Shown one piece after another: positions 52,401 through 62,429 of a stretch of DNA of 64,000 nt. Both the position numbers and the translations under genes were made by a program. The stretch covers positions 824,501 to 888,500 of the forward strand of contig JAOTOL010001451.1 of the NCBI GenBank assembly GCA_034440575.1, in the 5' to 3' direction. The DNA is from Imbricaverruca yamaguchii. Taxonomy: Eukaryota; Arthropoda; Thecostraca; Neoverrucidae. Under the pieces are notes generated by a model. The model was not told the origin of the DNA and did no database searches. It was given only the letters and a program-made list of their open reading frames with translations. Positions within the stretch are counted from its first letter, which is position 1; each line of letters starts with the position of its first letter.

Positions 52401-55400
52401 AAAATCCATGCGGTGCCTTAGGGGTGGGGAGGGTGAGAAAATCGGTCGGTCAGTCATGCACCACTTACCGATCATGGGTTCGTATCTCAGTAGTGGACGA
52501 TTTTGTTGAAGCAGAATCAAACTGACAGGGAGTTGGACTGACTGCACCTAATTTATCTAACAATGAAGGGATTTTTTAACTTGCAGATCCGGCGCATAGT
52601 CATGATTAGTAGCGGAAATAATGGAGGCAGAATTCGAATTCCGAAAAGCTACACGTACCCGTGGCATTGCATGTAAGAATCCATCGGCCTTCGGGAGTTG
52701 TTCATGAGTCTAACCTCGTTCCTCCTTTCCCCCAAGTTTAGGTGCCTAACACCGCTATTGAACACATTCCATATCTACACACATCTTCCCATCCACCGTT
52801 AGTAGTCTTGTAGCGTGCATAGGAGATTTCGGATGAATGAATGTGCAATGCATACTATATGGACCCATTGCCCCCTCCCTACGTCCGATTTTGTCCTCTG
52901 TGAGCTGTGATTGGCTAGCACAACACGTACACATTTAATGGATCCTAGACGGTAAGATTGTGATATCTCACAGAGAATGAAATGCGGAAAAGGCACGCCA
53001 TTTTCTGGTGTTCAAATCTGCCCTTGTGGTATTAAAAATTGCACAATGGTTTCTATGGACGTCGTGGAGTGCAATAGCATTTGAGCCATCGGAGAAAATA
53101 TTTTGCCCACGTTTTCCGAAGTGTCAGTGTCTAGCGACCAACACAGAACATGTTTCCTATATATTCTACGCGTTTTAATTCCGCTCTTTCACTACGTTAT
53201 ACCTTTCCACGATTAGGCAGCAAACCCGATCTTCCAGTCTAATATGCATATATATTTCGGATAATATGACTGCCATTCTGTAGCATGATGGCAGCTTCAA
53301 TATTGCCCTCTTATCTTCTTTCCTTAGTCTGCCTCTTTCACCTGTTTGACTTTTTGAAGACATGGATAGCCAGACGTTGTCAGGATGGCTTTGCGCTATC
53401 TTGCGAGGTCATTAGAGAGAATGCTCCCGAGGTCCGAAGGGAGCCGAATCTACCGTTGGCGCATCCGCACCTCGGTCGATCGAAAACTGACTAAAAAGTC
53501 AAAATCATGCAACTTAGTTTCATCTCACCTAACATCTCCTCTGGTTCTTCACATTGTGTGAGCACAGACGGAATGTCTGCACTGCATTGCCGCTTTCTGC
53601 GCCTTTCAGACTTTGTTGTCTGTCCTCAAACTGTGTTGTATATTGAACAAGTGTTTTCCAAGTTGCCGATCAGCTTTTCATTATTGTTTATGATCAGAGG
53701 CGGCATAGAGCGCATCACCGGTGCAGAACTTCAGCCGCCGTTTTTCTGCGTTCCGAAAAACGAAGCGTTCCTGGTGCCCTCGTTCCATCTGAGCGGCGGA
53801 CAGCAACACATGTGCGGCGGTGTGCCGTCTCGAGTCCCACAAGTGGCTCGTTACTCGGCCGAGGAAGCCCAGCTGACGTGCTGTCTCAAGTTCCACAAGT
53901 TCCACAAGTGGTTCGTTGCTCGGTCGAGAACGCCCAGCTGGTCACTGGACGAGGATTGTCTCAGCTATCTGGGCGAAGTGCCCACACTGACCGGACAAAT
54001 TTCAACATTGACGGGGGCTGGGTACCTGGTGAGGAACAGGCCGTCGACCAGAACTGCACCATCCGGTGGCAGATTTTCAGACGCAGACAGAATCCACCTT
54101 CAGAGATATGTGCTCATCACGAATCTAAATACCGTAAAGCTACACAGACAAACATTTGGGTGACATTAAAACAAATAAATGCACCTAGCTGAAAGCACCC
54201 ACCCGCTTACGTCAACGTGATAGCTGATTGCCAGTCTGTCGGTTAAGTCATGGCTGGGGGCAATGCCATCAGCACGGATTTTGGATAAAAGACGACAAAT
54301 GTGGAGCTGATTCTGTTCATGCAACATCATAGGTATAATGCTAAGGTCACGAAGTTTGAATGTCATTGCCTCCCTTTCTCCGTAGTGGCAACGCATATGG
54401 CTGTGTAGGCTCTGGTCCGATGTAGTATTGAGTCTCTGGCATATATCGATATATTCCACAGCTATGATGTGTTGAGGACCACCAAGCCTGAAGAGATTCA
54501 TCCAACAGTGGTCTAAATTCGACCGGCACATTACAAAAACAAACAAAACAATGTAGTTCCAATCATTGCTGGGAGGCATTGTGGAATCAAAGTCAATGCT
54601 GATCGTAAGCGTCTCCTATTCACCCTGCACCTATTTCCCGGACGATAGTTACAGTTATATATCACAGGATGTTAGACGTATTAGACGTGCTACATAGAAT
54701 CTGTGACATTAGGTTTATATCTGTGTACGATTGCATATTCCGTCTCACTTCGATGCTGCTTCCTTCACCATTATAATTCAGCTTTGAAAAAGAAAAAAAA
54801 CGACTGAGCATGAGGTAGCACGCACGATTGCATTTATATATTCTCCGTGAACTGATTCCCTTTAGACGTGCAATGCTGAACAGATACAGGTTCAATCCGC
54901 CTCAAGGCGTTGCAATGCCGCTTTAATGATGTACGGCACAGCATATGCTACAGCATAGCCTCTGCCTAATGCAGTGATCAATGGCACATCACATATGTGT
55001 CGCGATTATTGCACAACTTTTGCCGATTGTTTGCGTACGTGCTTGCTTGTTCTGAAGATTATAAGACTCTCACGCACCGCGAAACTTGAACGTGACGTCA
55101 CGTCTCGTGACACGGCGCGAAATTATCACCAGCACTGACACCAGCACAGCACCACCCAGTAGTCAATCGACAGATTCACGATCCGCCCACGCAGGCGACG
55201 CTGGAGCTTGCGCTGCTGCCATCGGGGGGAGGGGGCGAGCGACACCACTGACGCTCGCACCAGCACCAGGCCACCTGGCACGTGCTGTGGCTGATGCACG
55301 GACCAGCGTCCGAGTCGTGTCACGCGCCACGCTGCTATCACCCCGCGCTGCACATGTTTCGCTTCACTAACCGAATGCCGCGCGCGTGCGTGTGTATGCG

Positions 55401-58187
55401 TGTGTACGCGTGTGCCGGCGTGCGGCAGTGGTGTGGCGTGTTTCCAGGGCGCGGCGGCGCCTGCCCGCCCGCTAACAGAGTGCCGACTGCCTGCCAGGAT
55501 GGTCAGGTGTCCGTGGATGAGTTCAAGTCGGCCATCAAAAACACGTGCCTGAATAAACAGTACGACGAGCTGCCGGACGCGTTGCGACCCTCCATTGACG
55601 CGCACTTCTCCGCCATCGATATGAACGGTAGGCAACAGCGCCGGCGAGACACGGCCACACCCACGCAGCCCACCGGAGACCAGACGATGTGCAGGCTGAA
55701 CAGCAGACTGTGGGGTAGCCGTTTGTAGCAGATTGTACAGAAACTGTGCCGTCGCAAGCTAGCGGGTATATATTTCATGTATGAACCTAGAAGTGTTTTC
55801 CTAATTTCCTGCTAGAAGATTTGAAGAAAAAGCTTGCTATGAGATACAAAAGTTCGCCAGAGCAATTCACCAGTTCAGCATATTGTCTGAAGTGGAGCTA
55901 TCGATATCTGACGCTGGCCCGGTGGAACGGCAGATCGTTCATCCGGTGGAAGGAGCAGGGTCTCTCATGGGCGCCACCGGCCCCGACAGACAAGGGCCTC
56001 TCATGGGTATCACCGCCCCGGACAGACAAGGGCCTCTCATGGGCATCATCACCCCCGGACGCACAAGGGCCTCCCATGGGCATCACCGCCCCCGGATGGA
56101 CAAGGGCCTCTCATGAGCATCACCGCCCCCGGACGGACAAGGACCTCTCATTGGCATCACCGCCCCGGATGGACAAGGGCCTGTCATGGGCATCACCGCC
56201 CCGGACAGACAAGGGCCTCTCATGGGCATCACCGCCCCGGACAGACAAGGGCCTCTCATTGGCATCACCACGCCGGGACGGACAAGGGCGGCGATGGGCT
56301 GCCGACCGGCGCCCAGACCAGCCTCGATTTGACATCTACGTGTCAATCTGGGCTCAACGGGCTCTCGAGCCGCGCCTGAGCCGCCCCCAGCCGCCCCCGA
56401 AGCGCCCCCGAGACGTCCCCGAGCCGCCCCTGAGCCGCCCCCAGCCGCCCCCGAAGCGCCCCCGAGACGTCCACGAGCCGCCCCTAAGCCGCCCCCGAGC
56501 CGCCCCCGGCCGGCACAACAGCACGTGCGGTGGCCGTATCGTATCGGCTTCGACGCGCCGCCCGACACACACGGCGACGCTAACGGGACAAGTTTCGCCG
56601 CCGGCAAATTAACGGCCCGTCGGTCGCCACCTGTCCGCACGCGGGCGGCCGGTCACCGGCCGCCGGCTGGCCGGTCGGTCGTGCACGCCGACCGCACGAG
56701 ACGCTGACGCCGCCGGGCCGTCCGGCACCCGTAGCTGTCGTCCGACAGCGGTCCGACAGCGGTCCGACAGCGGTCCGACAGCGGTCCGACAGCGGTCCGA
56801 CAGCGGTCCGACAGCGGTCCGACAGCGGTCCGACAGCGGTCCGACAGCGGTCCGACAGCGGTCCGACAGCGGTCAGACAGCGGCGCGGCCGGTCGATGGC
56901 CGCCGCCGCCCGCCCGCCCGCCAGCCGAGCGCGCGCCGAGTCGCCGCGTGTGAAATTACGGCGTCGTGCGGAAGCGAAGTCGCCACGTGCCGGGCTCGTG
57001 CCACGACTGGCGAGCAGGTAGTCGGCCGCCTGTGCAGCCGATCACGAGCGCGCTCCTGGCTCAGACCGGCTCAGCGTTGTCTGACGTGAATACGCTCATC
57101 GGATGGTGTGTTTGACGACCAGACGACCGATCTGACGAGCAAGACTACACGGTTATCGTCATTCAGTCGGCATGTCCAGGTCGGTTGAAGCAGTGTGAAT
57201 GCACGGATTTGTACAGGAGGTGCACGACTAAGTGCCGCTGCTCAATGGCCGTGTGAATGCACGGATTTGTATAGGAGCTGCACGACTAAGTACCGCTGAC
57301 TCCACGTCATCTGACCGATGTGTTCCCGCAGGTGCCGATCGCTGTGCAAAACCGCATGCGGTGAGGTAATGGCTTGATGCGTGCATTTATGGCGTTTTCG
57401 ACGCGTGATACACGGCAAAGCTTCAAAACCAAGACGGAGCCACTGCCAGGGTTGTACTGATCTGATCGTCTCGTGGCTAATGTTGCAAACTATAACGGTC
57501 CGTGACTAGCTTTTGCGAACTCATGCTGTGCTATATGTTACGGCGCTTTGCTGTCAGGTAGCGGCACTTGATGTGAGTATTGGATATGCCGGCGATGGTT
57601 AACGTGGCCGCCATGTGAACCTGCGTGGTCAGCTGATTCAACACGCTTGTGGTGCTTTTGCCTTCTTCACGGCCGTGCTGTCTGTCGTGGATGGTGCATA
57701 CTCTCCAATTGTGCTTGACTACAAGTGAACTTTCGTTCAAGTTTGCATTCCTCCAATATTGATGTGGATAATTCTCCCAGTTTTCACACGCAATGCACAT
57801 TATTTACGATTTTTTCAATCAATCATTTACTGCGTGCATTTAAAATTCAAACTCCCAGGTTTGACCACTCACACACTCCCTCTCCTCCCATAAAAAGTCT
57901 GCTCGTCATGCTAGACAGTTATCTGTTGCTCAGCTACAGGTCATATGCTGCTTTATCCCGTAATGTGCTGCTCAGTAGACTGACACACTGGCCTGTAACT
58001 CGCTGCATGACCTCTGCAGTCGATGCAACCCAATAACCGACCTGTGACCCGGTGACCTGTGACCCGGTGATCTGTGACGCTAGGTGACGGCCTGGTCGGT
58101 ATCGAGGAGTACAGGGTGGACTGCTGCAGTCGGCAAGCCTACAGCGACATCAAGGGACTAGACGAAGCCTACTCAAAACTGTGTTCC
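43430..58187 (+). CDS. sarcoplasmic calcium-binding protein gene (multi-exon, 3' end outside window)
   Basis: SCP is a cytosolic EF-hand calcium buffer of invertebrate muscle, thought to speed relaxation in a parvalbumin-like way; it is also a known crustacean allergen. Coding pieces in the window: 43430-43481, 48346-48512, one of 48853-48982 / 50771-50900 / 55498-55627, and 58084-58187. Any choice of exon 3 keeps the frame and gives about 151 residues of a protein that is usually about 193, so one or more 3' exons lie beyond 64000 or were not recognised. Phases (1, 0, 1, 0) and GT-AG ends agree throughout. Closest remembered relatives are shrimp and crayfish SCP. No premature stop is seen in any exon. 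Confidence 0.93.
43460..43566 (+). repeat. 39-bp in-frame tandem repeat triplicating the exon 1 donor
   Basis: Three units starting TTCGTCGTCAG (43460, 43499, 43538) each end in a CGGTAAGTG donor: GT at 43482, 43521 and 43560. The 39-bp spacing keeps the frame and no stop intervenes, so use of the second or third donor would insert 13 or 26 residues (GKWLLLFVVRCMY, then GKWLLLFVVRYMC) before EF-hand 1 with the same phase 1 junction. Confidence 0.92.
44113..44940. repeat. 47-bp minisatellite in SCP intron 1
   Basis: About 17 units containing CACCAGACTGGCAACAAACA and GGCACTCCACGACAGGGAGA. Frames through it on both strands are repeat artefacts. The rest of the intron from 43567 to 44112 has no recognised feature. 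Confidence 0.95.
45197..45246. repeat. 22-bp inverted repeat with 6-nt loop
   Basis: The left arm 45197-45218 (CCAGCTTACCCGCCCACATG...) and right arm 45225-45246 (...ATGTAGGCGGGTAAGCTGG) are complementary with one mismatch around the loop CCTGTG. Extra AAGCTGG copies follow to about 45280. It would form a strong hairpin in the SCP pre-mRNA. Confidence 0.85.
45247..48345. other. SCP intron 1, right part; no gene recognised
   Basis: Unique sequence. 45945-46215 (starting near TAGCGTAGCAGAGTGAGGGG) resembles the GC-rich end of a DNA transposon, but its ends cannot be defined. No other coding exon of SCP type is seen. Confidence 0.4.
48346..48512 (+). CDS. SCP coding exon 2 (EF-hand 1)
   Basis: Acceptor GGTTTCAG ends at 48345 and donor GTATTG starts at 48513. 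The 167-nt exon encodes EF-hand 1, loop DIDNNGYLDKND (ligand positions 1, 3, 5, 9 and 12 are D, D, N, D, D, as in other SCPs), the linking helices with ECLAVRTTVIE and MRNLWNEIADLADFNK. The last four residues, DFNK, are positions 1-4 of EF loop 2, so the exon ends in the middle of that loop at phase 0. Confidence 0.95.
48853..48982 (+). CDS. SCP exon 3, alternative a (mutually exclusive candidate)
   Basis: Acceptor GTATTGCAG ends at 48852; donor GTAAGG starts at 48983. Exactly 130 nt, phase 0 in and phase 1 out. It encodes DGVVTVDEFKTAVKKV (EF loop 2 positions 5-12 and the following helix), then a helix with YADFPKALKVF, and AIDLN, the first three positions of EF loop 3. About 26 of 44 residues match exon 3b and 22 of 44 match exon 3c by eye. 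It is the most AT-rich of the three copies and lies only 340 nt after exon 2. Confidence 0.93.
48983..50770. other. intron between exon 3a and exon 3b, with 64-bp repeats
   Basis: No gene. Three diverged 64-bp tandem units (GCGAATCTCTTGAGATGTCA-type, starts near 49825, 49889, 49953) occupy about 49815-50015. No further exon 3-like sequence was seen. Confidence 0.6.
50771..50900 (+). CDS. SCP exon 3, alternative b (mutually exclusive candidate)
   Basis: Acceptor CCAATCCAG ends at 50770; donor GTAGGC starts at 50901. Exactly 130 nt with the same phases as 3a. It encodes DGEVTVDEFKLAVKNA, then ACVGKPFAAFPSALKIF and TVDVN. EF loop 2 has Glu at position 7, as in the main shrimp SCP (DGEVTVDEF), so 3b is the copy closest to the remembered canonical protein. 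GC-rich codon use (third positions mostly G or C) contrasts with 3a. Confidence 0.93.
50950..51120. repeat. degenerate GTGTGTCCAC-type repeat after exon 3b
   Basis: Variants of CGTGTGTCCACAGTGCCGTC recur about six times. GC-rich, intronic. From 51121 to 55497 the intron is otherwise unique; 53825-53945 holds two diverged copies of an about 75-bp segment (CCACAAGTGGCTCGTTACTC). Confidence 0.6.
51121..55497. other. intron between exon 3b and exon 3c; no gene recognised
   Basis: About 4.4 kb of unique sequence with short open pieces on both strands (for example 53507-54163 +). None carries a recognised domain, and no further SCP exon-like sequence was found by eye. Confidence 0.45.
55498..55627 (+). 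CDS. SCP exon 3, alternative c (mutually exclusive candidate)
   Basis: Acceptor CTGCCTGCCAG ends at 55497; donor GTAGGC starts at 55628. Exactly 130 nt, same phases. It encodes DGQVSVDEFKSAIKNT, then NKQYDELPDALRPS and HFSAIDMN. Loop 2 has Gln at position 7 and Ser at position 9, and the segment between the loops is the most divergent of the three (ELPDALRPSID), so this form should differ most in surface and possibly in calcium affinity. GC-rich codon use. Confidence 0.92.
55958..56290. repeat. 36-bp minisatellite
   Basis: About nine units of GGGCATCACCGCCCCGGACA followed by GACAAGGGCCTCTCAT. Intronic between exon 3c and exon 4. Confidence 0.93.
56375..56515. repeat. GAGCCGCCCC repeat
   Basis: GAGCCGCCCCCAGCCGCCCC-type units with a 69-bp higher-order duplication (two copies of CCGAGACGTCC followed by GAGCCGCCCC). 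Very GC-rich. Confidence 0.85.
56739..56885. repeat. 11-bp repeat, about 13 units
   Basis: Near-perfect tandem CAGCGGTCCGA units. The surrounding 56520-57060 is GC-rich and CpG-rich with no recognised gene. Confidence 0.95.
57193..57300. repeat. 58-bp tandem duplication
   Basis: GTGTGAATGCACGGATTTGT followed by GCACGACTAAG occurs at 57193 and 57251 with a few mismatches. The sequence from 57301 to 58040 is intron with no recognised feature. Confidence 0.85.
58041..58083 (+). repeat. 15-bp tandem repeat abutting the exon 4 acceptor
   Basis: CCTGTGACCCGGTGA occurs at 58041-58055 and 58056-58070, then a third, altered copy TCTGTGACGCTAGGTGA contains the acceptor AG (58082-58083) and the first exon bases. 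The region lacks a polypyrimidine tract, so the acceptor looks weak by sequence. Confidence 0.8.
58084..58187 (+). CDS. SCP coding exon 4 (EF loop 3 to inter-hand linker)
   Basis: The exon begins GTGACGGCCTGG after CGCTAG and ends before GTGAGT at 58188. GT joins the last G of any exon 3 to give Gly, then DGLVGIEEY completes EF loop 3 (positions 5-12, ending in Glu). RVDCCSRQAYSDIKGLDEAY then follows, where shrimp SCP has RLDCITRSAFAEVKEIDDAY, ending SKLCS. 104 nt, phase 0 out. The usual final part (EF-hand 4 region and C-terminus) is not found in the remaining 5.8 kb. Confidence 0.92.
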
Positions 58188-58603
58188 GTGAGTAATGCTG
58201 GTAAATTTCGTATTTAATGTGCGTAGAGATAATGTAGACACCGCAACCTACAAAGTACATAGTTCTCTACTAGCGTGAGGAACTCATCCGGGGTATTTAT
58301 CCATGCGTCATTCTCGATGCATGCTTTCATGGATGCATGGATGATTACGACAGAATGAATGTAATGTTGCGCACGAGCCGCTCTGTACAGGTAGAATTCA
58401 GTGAAGGTAAGGGTAAATAAAGGTAATCATACAAAGAACGTGGAATGCCATCGATGTCATCGTCCTTCTAAGCAATACAAGGTCGAAAGTTCCAAAAATT
58501 GAGCGGAACAGAAACGATACGCACTAATCCCCTCCCCCGTCACAAAATCTGTATCGCCACACCTCATCACAGCAGGTACATACCCCACACTACAGCATAG
58601 CCG

Positions 58604-61600
58604 TATGTGTCGCAACACCCCCGACACAGCAGTGTGTGTCACCACACCCCGACACAGCAGTGTGTGTCACCCCCCCCCCGACACAGCAGTATATGTCACC
58701 ACATCACCGACACAGCAGTGTGTGTCACCACACCCACGACACAGCAGTGTGTGTCACCACCCCCGACACAGCAGTGTGTGTCCACACCCCCGACACAGCA
58801 GTATATGTCACCACATCACCGACACAGCAGTGTGTGTCACCACACCCCCGACACAGCAGTGTGTGTCACCCCCCCGACACAGCAGATATGTCACCACATC
58901 ACAGACACAGCAGTATATGTCACCACACCCCCAACACAGCAGTATATGTCACCACACCCCGACACAGCAGTGTGTGTCACCACACCCCCGACACAGCAGT
59001 GTATGTCACCACACCCCCGACACAGCAGTGTATGTCACCACACCCCCGACACAGCAGTGTGTGTCACCACACCCCCGACACAGCAGTGTGTGTCACCAGT
59101 GTGTCACCACACCCCGACACAGCAGTGTGTGTCACCACACCCCCGACACAGCAGTGTGTGTCAACACACCCCCGACACAGCAGTGTATGTCACCACACCC
59201 CGACACAGCAGTATATGTCACCACACCCCCGACACAGCAGTGTGTGTCACCACACCCCCGACACAGCAGTGTGTGTCACCACACCCCCGACACAGCAGTG
59301 TGTTCACCACACCCCCGACACAGCAGTATATGTCACCACACCCCCGACACAGCATGTGTGTGTCACCACACCCCCGACACAGCAGTGTGTGTCACCACAC
59401 CCCGACACAGCAGTGTGTGTACCACACCCCCGACACAGCAGTGTGTGTCACCACACCCCCGACACAGCAGTGTGTGTCACCACACCCCCGACACAGCAGT
59501 GTATGTCACCACACCCCCGACACAGCAGTGTGTGTCACCACACCCCCGACACAGCAGTATATGTCACCACACCCCGACACAGCAGTGTGTGTCACCACAC
59601 CCCCGACACAGCAGTGTGTGTCACCACACCCCCGACACAGCAGTGTGTGTCACCACACCCCCGACACAGCAGTGTGTGTCACCACACCCCCGACACAGCA
59701 GTGTGTGTCACCACACCCCCGACACAGCAGTGTGTGTCACCACACCCCCGACACAGCAGTGTGTCACCACACCCCCGACACAGTCCAGTGTGTGTCACCA
59801 CACCCCCGACACAGCAGTGTGTGTCACCACACCCCCGACACAGCAGTGTATGTCACCACACCCCCGACACAGTGTATGTCACCACACCCCCAACACAGCA
59901 GTGTGTGTCACAACACCTCTGACACAGCAGTGTATGTCACCACACCCCGACACACCAGTGTATGTCACCACACCCCCGACACAGCAGTGTGTGTCACCAC
60001 ACCCCGACGCAGCAGTGTGTGTCACCACACCCCCGACACAGCAGTGTGTGTCACCACACCCCCGACACAGCAGTGTGTGTCACCACACCCCCGACACAGC
60101 AGTGTATGTCACCACACCCCCGACACAGCAGTGTGTGTCACCACACCCCCGACACAGCAGTGTGTGTCACCACACCCCCGACACAGCAGTGTGTGTCACC
60201 ACACCCCCGACACAGCAGTATATGTCACCACACCCCCGACACAGCAGTGTGTGTCACCCACACACATTGACACAGCAGTGTGTGTCACCACACCCCCGAC
60301 ACAGCAGTGTGTGTCACCACACCCCCGACACAGCAGTGTGTGTCACCACACCCCCGACACAGCAGTGTGTGTCACCACACCCCCGAACACAGCAGTGTGT
60401 GTCACCACACCCCCGACACAGCAGTGTATGTCACCACACCCCCGACACAGCAGTGTGTGTCACCACACCCCCGACACAGCAGTGTGTGTCACCACACCCC
60501 CGACACAGCAGTGTGTGTCACCACACCCCCGACACAGCAGTGTGTGTCACCACACCCCGACACAGCAGTGTGTGTCACCACACCCCGACGCAGCAGTGTG
60601 TGTCACCACACCCCGACACAACGACACAGCAGTGTGTGTCACCACACCCCGACACAGCAGTGTGTGTCACCACACCCCGACACAGCAGTGTGTCACCACA
60701 CCCCCGACACAGCAGTGTGTGTCACCACACCCCCGACACAGCAGTGTGTGTCACCACACCCCCGACACAGCAGTGTGTGTCACCACACCCCCGACACAGC
60801 AGTGTGTGTCACCACACCCCCGACACAGCAGTGTGTGTCACCACACCCCCGACACAGCAGTGTGTGTCACCACACCCCGACACAGCAGTGTGTGTCACCA
60901 CACCCCCGAACAGCAGTGTGTGTCACCACATCCCCGACACAGCAGTGTGTGTCACCACACCCCCGACACAGCAGTGTGTGTCACCACACCCCGACACAGC
61001 AGTGTGTGTCACCACACCCCCGACACAGCAGTGTGTGTCACCACACCCCCGACACAGCAGTATATGTCACCACACCCCCGACACAGCAGTGTGTGTCACC
61101 ACACCCCCGACACAGCAGTATATGTCACCACACCCCCGACACAGCAGTGTGTGTCACCACACCCCCGACACAGCAGTGTGTGTCACCACACCCCCGACAC
61201 AGCAGTTTGTGTCACCACACCCCGACACAGCATGTGTGTGTCACCCACACCCCGACACAGCAGTGTGTGTCACCACACCCCCGACACAGCAGTGTGTGTC
61301 ACCACACCCCCGACACAGCAGTGTGTGTCACCACACCCCCGACACAGCAGTGTGTGTCACCACATGTCACCACACCCCCGACACAGCAGTGTATGTCACC
61401 ACACCCCGACACAGCAGTGTGTGTCACCACACCCCGACACAGCAGTGTGTGTCACCACACCCCGACACAGCAGTGTGTGTCACCACACCCCCGACACAGC
61501 AGTGTGTGTCACCACACCCCCGACACAGCAGTGTGTGTCACCACACCCCCGACACAGCAGTGTATGTCACCACACCCCGACACAGCAGTGTGTGTCACCA

Positions 61601-62068
61601 CACCCCCGACACAGCAGTGTGTGTCACCACACCCCCGACACAGCAGTGTGTGTCACCACACCCCCACAGCAGTGTGTGTCACTACACCCCCGACACAGCA
61701 GTGTGTGTCACCACACCCCGACACAGCAGTGTGTGTCACCGCACCCCCGACACAGCAGTGTGTGTCACCACACCCCGAGACAGCAGTGTGTGTCACCACA
61801 CCCCGACACAGCGTGTGTTCCCCCGACACAGCAGTGTGTCACCACACCCCCGACACAGCAGTGTGTGTCACCACACCCCCGACACAGCAGTGTGTGTCAC
61901 CACACCCCCGACACAGCAGTGTATGTCACCACACCCCCGACACAGCAGTGTGTGTCACCACACCCCCGACACAGCAGTGTGTGTCACCACACCCCCGACA
62001 CAGCAGTGTGTGTCACCACACCCCCGACACAACAGTGCGTGTCACCGCACCCCCGAGACAGCAGTGGC
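58604..62068. repeat. 29-bp minisatellite, about 120 units
   Basis: CACCACACCCCCGACACAGC followed by AGTGTGTGT repeats for 3.46 kb, with variants of one C fewer (28 bp), AGTATATGT or AGTGTATGT endings, and small indels. Because 29 is not a multiple of three, the three frames interchange and all stay open, producing long histidine/proline/cysteine-rich frames that I reject as genes. It lies after SCP exon 4, probably in an intron. Confidence 0.97.
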
Positions 62069-62428
62069 GCCCCACCGGAGCGGTTCATCAGCGGGCCGGC
62101 CGGCGCCGCGACAACAGTGGCGCGGCGCTGCCGCCGCGGCTGCCACCTCTCTGCTAATGACCGACGACACTTGCAACGCTCGCGGCTTAGTGCGTGTCGT
62201 CCAGGAGTGCTGGCTGTGGACGTGCTGTGGCGGTCACTGGAGCTGGCAGGTGGCTGAGGTCGCTGCCGCCGAGTCGATTCGCACCCGGCCTCACCCATCC
62301 ACCCACCCGACCGGCCAGTCGTCGCCGTCGGCGCGCGGCCGGCTTAATTTCTATTGCACGCCGTGTCGCTCGACGGCGCGCGACGTCGCCTGCCCACTGG
62401 CATTGTATCAAACTGGCGGCGCCAGCGC
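62069..62428. other. GC-rich unique spacer between two arrays
   Basis: CpG-rich sequence with open frames but no recognised domain. Confidence 0.4.
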
Positions 62429-62429
62429 C

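Noticed and set aside
53507..54192. Two overlapping + strand frames as a gene nested in an SCP intron
   Set aside because: No recognisable domain, overlapping frames of similar quality and an internal 75-bp duplication; evidence is insufficient.
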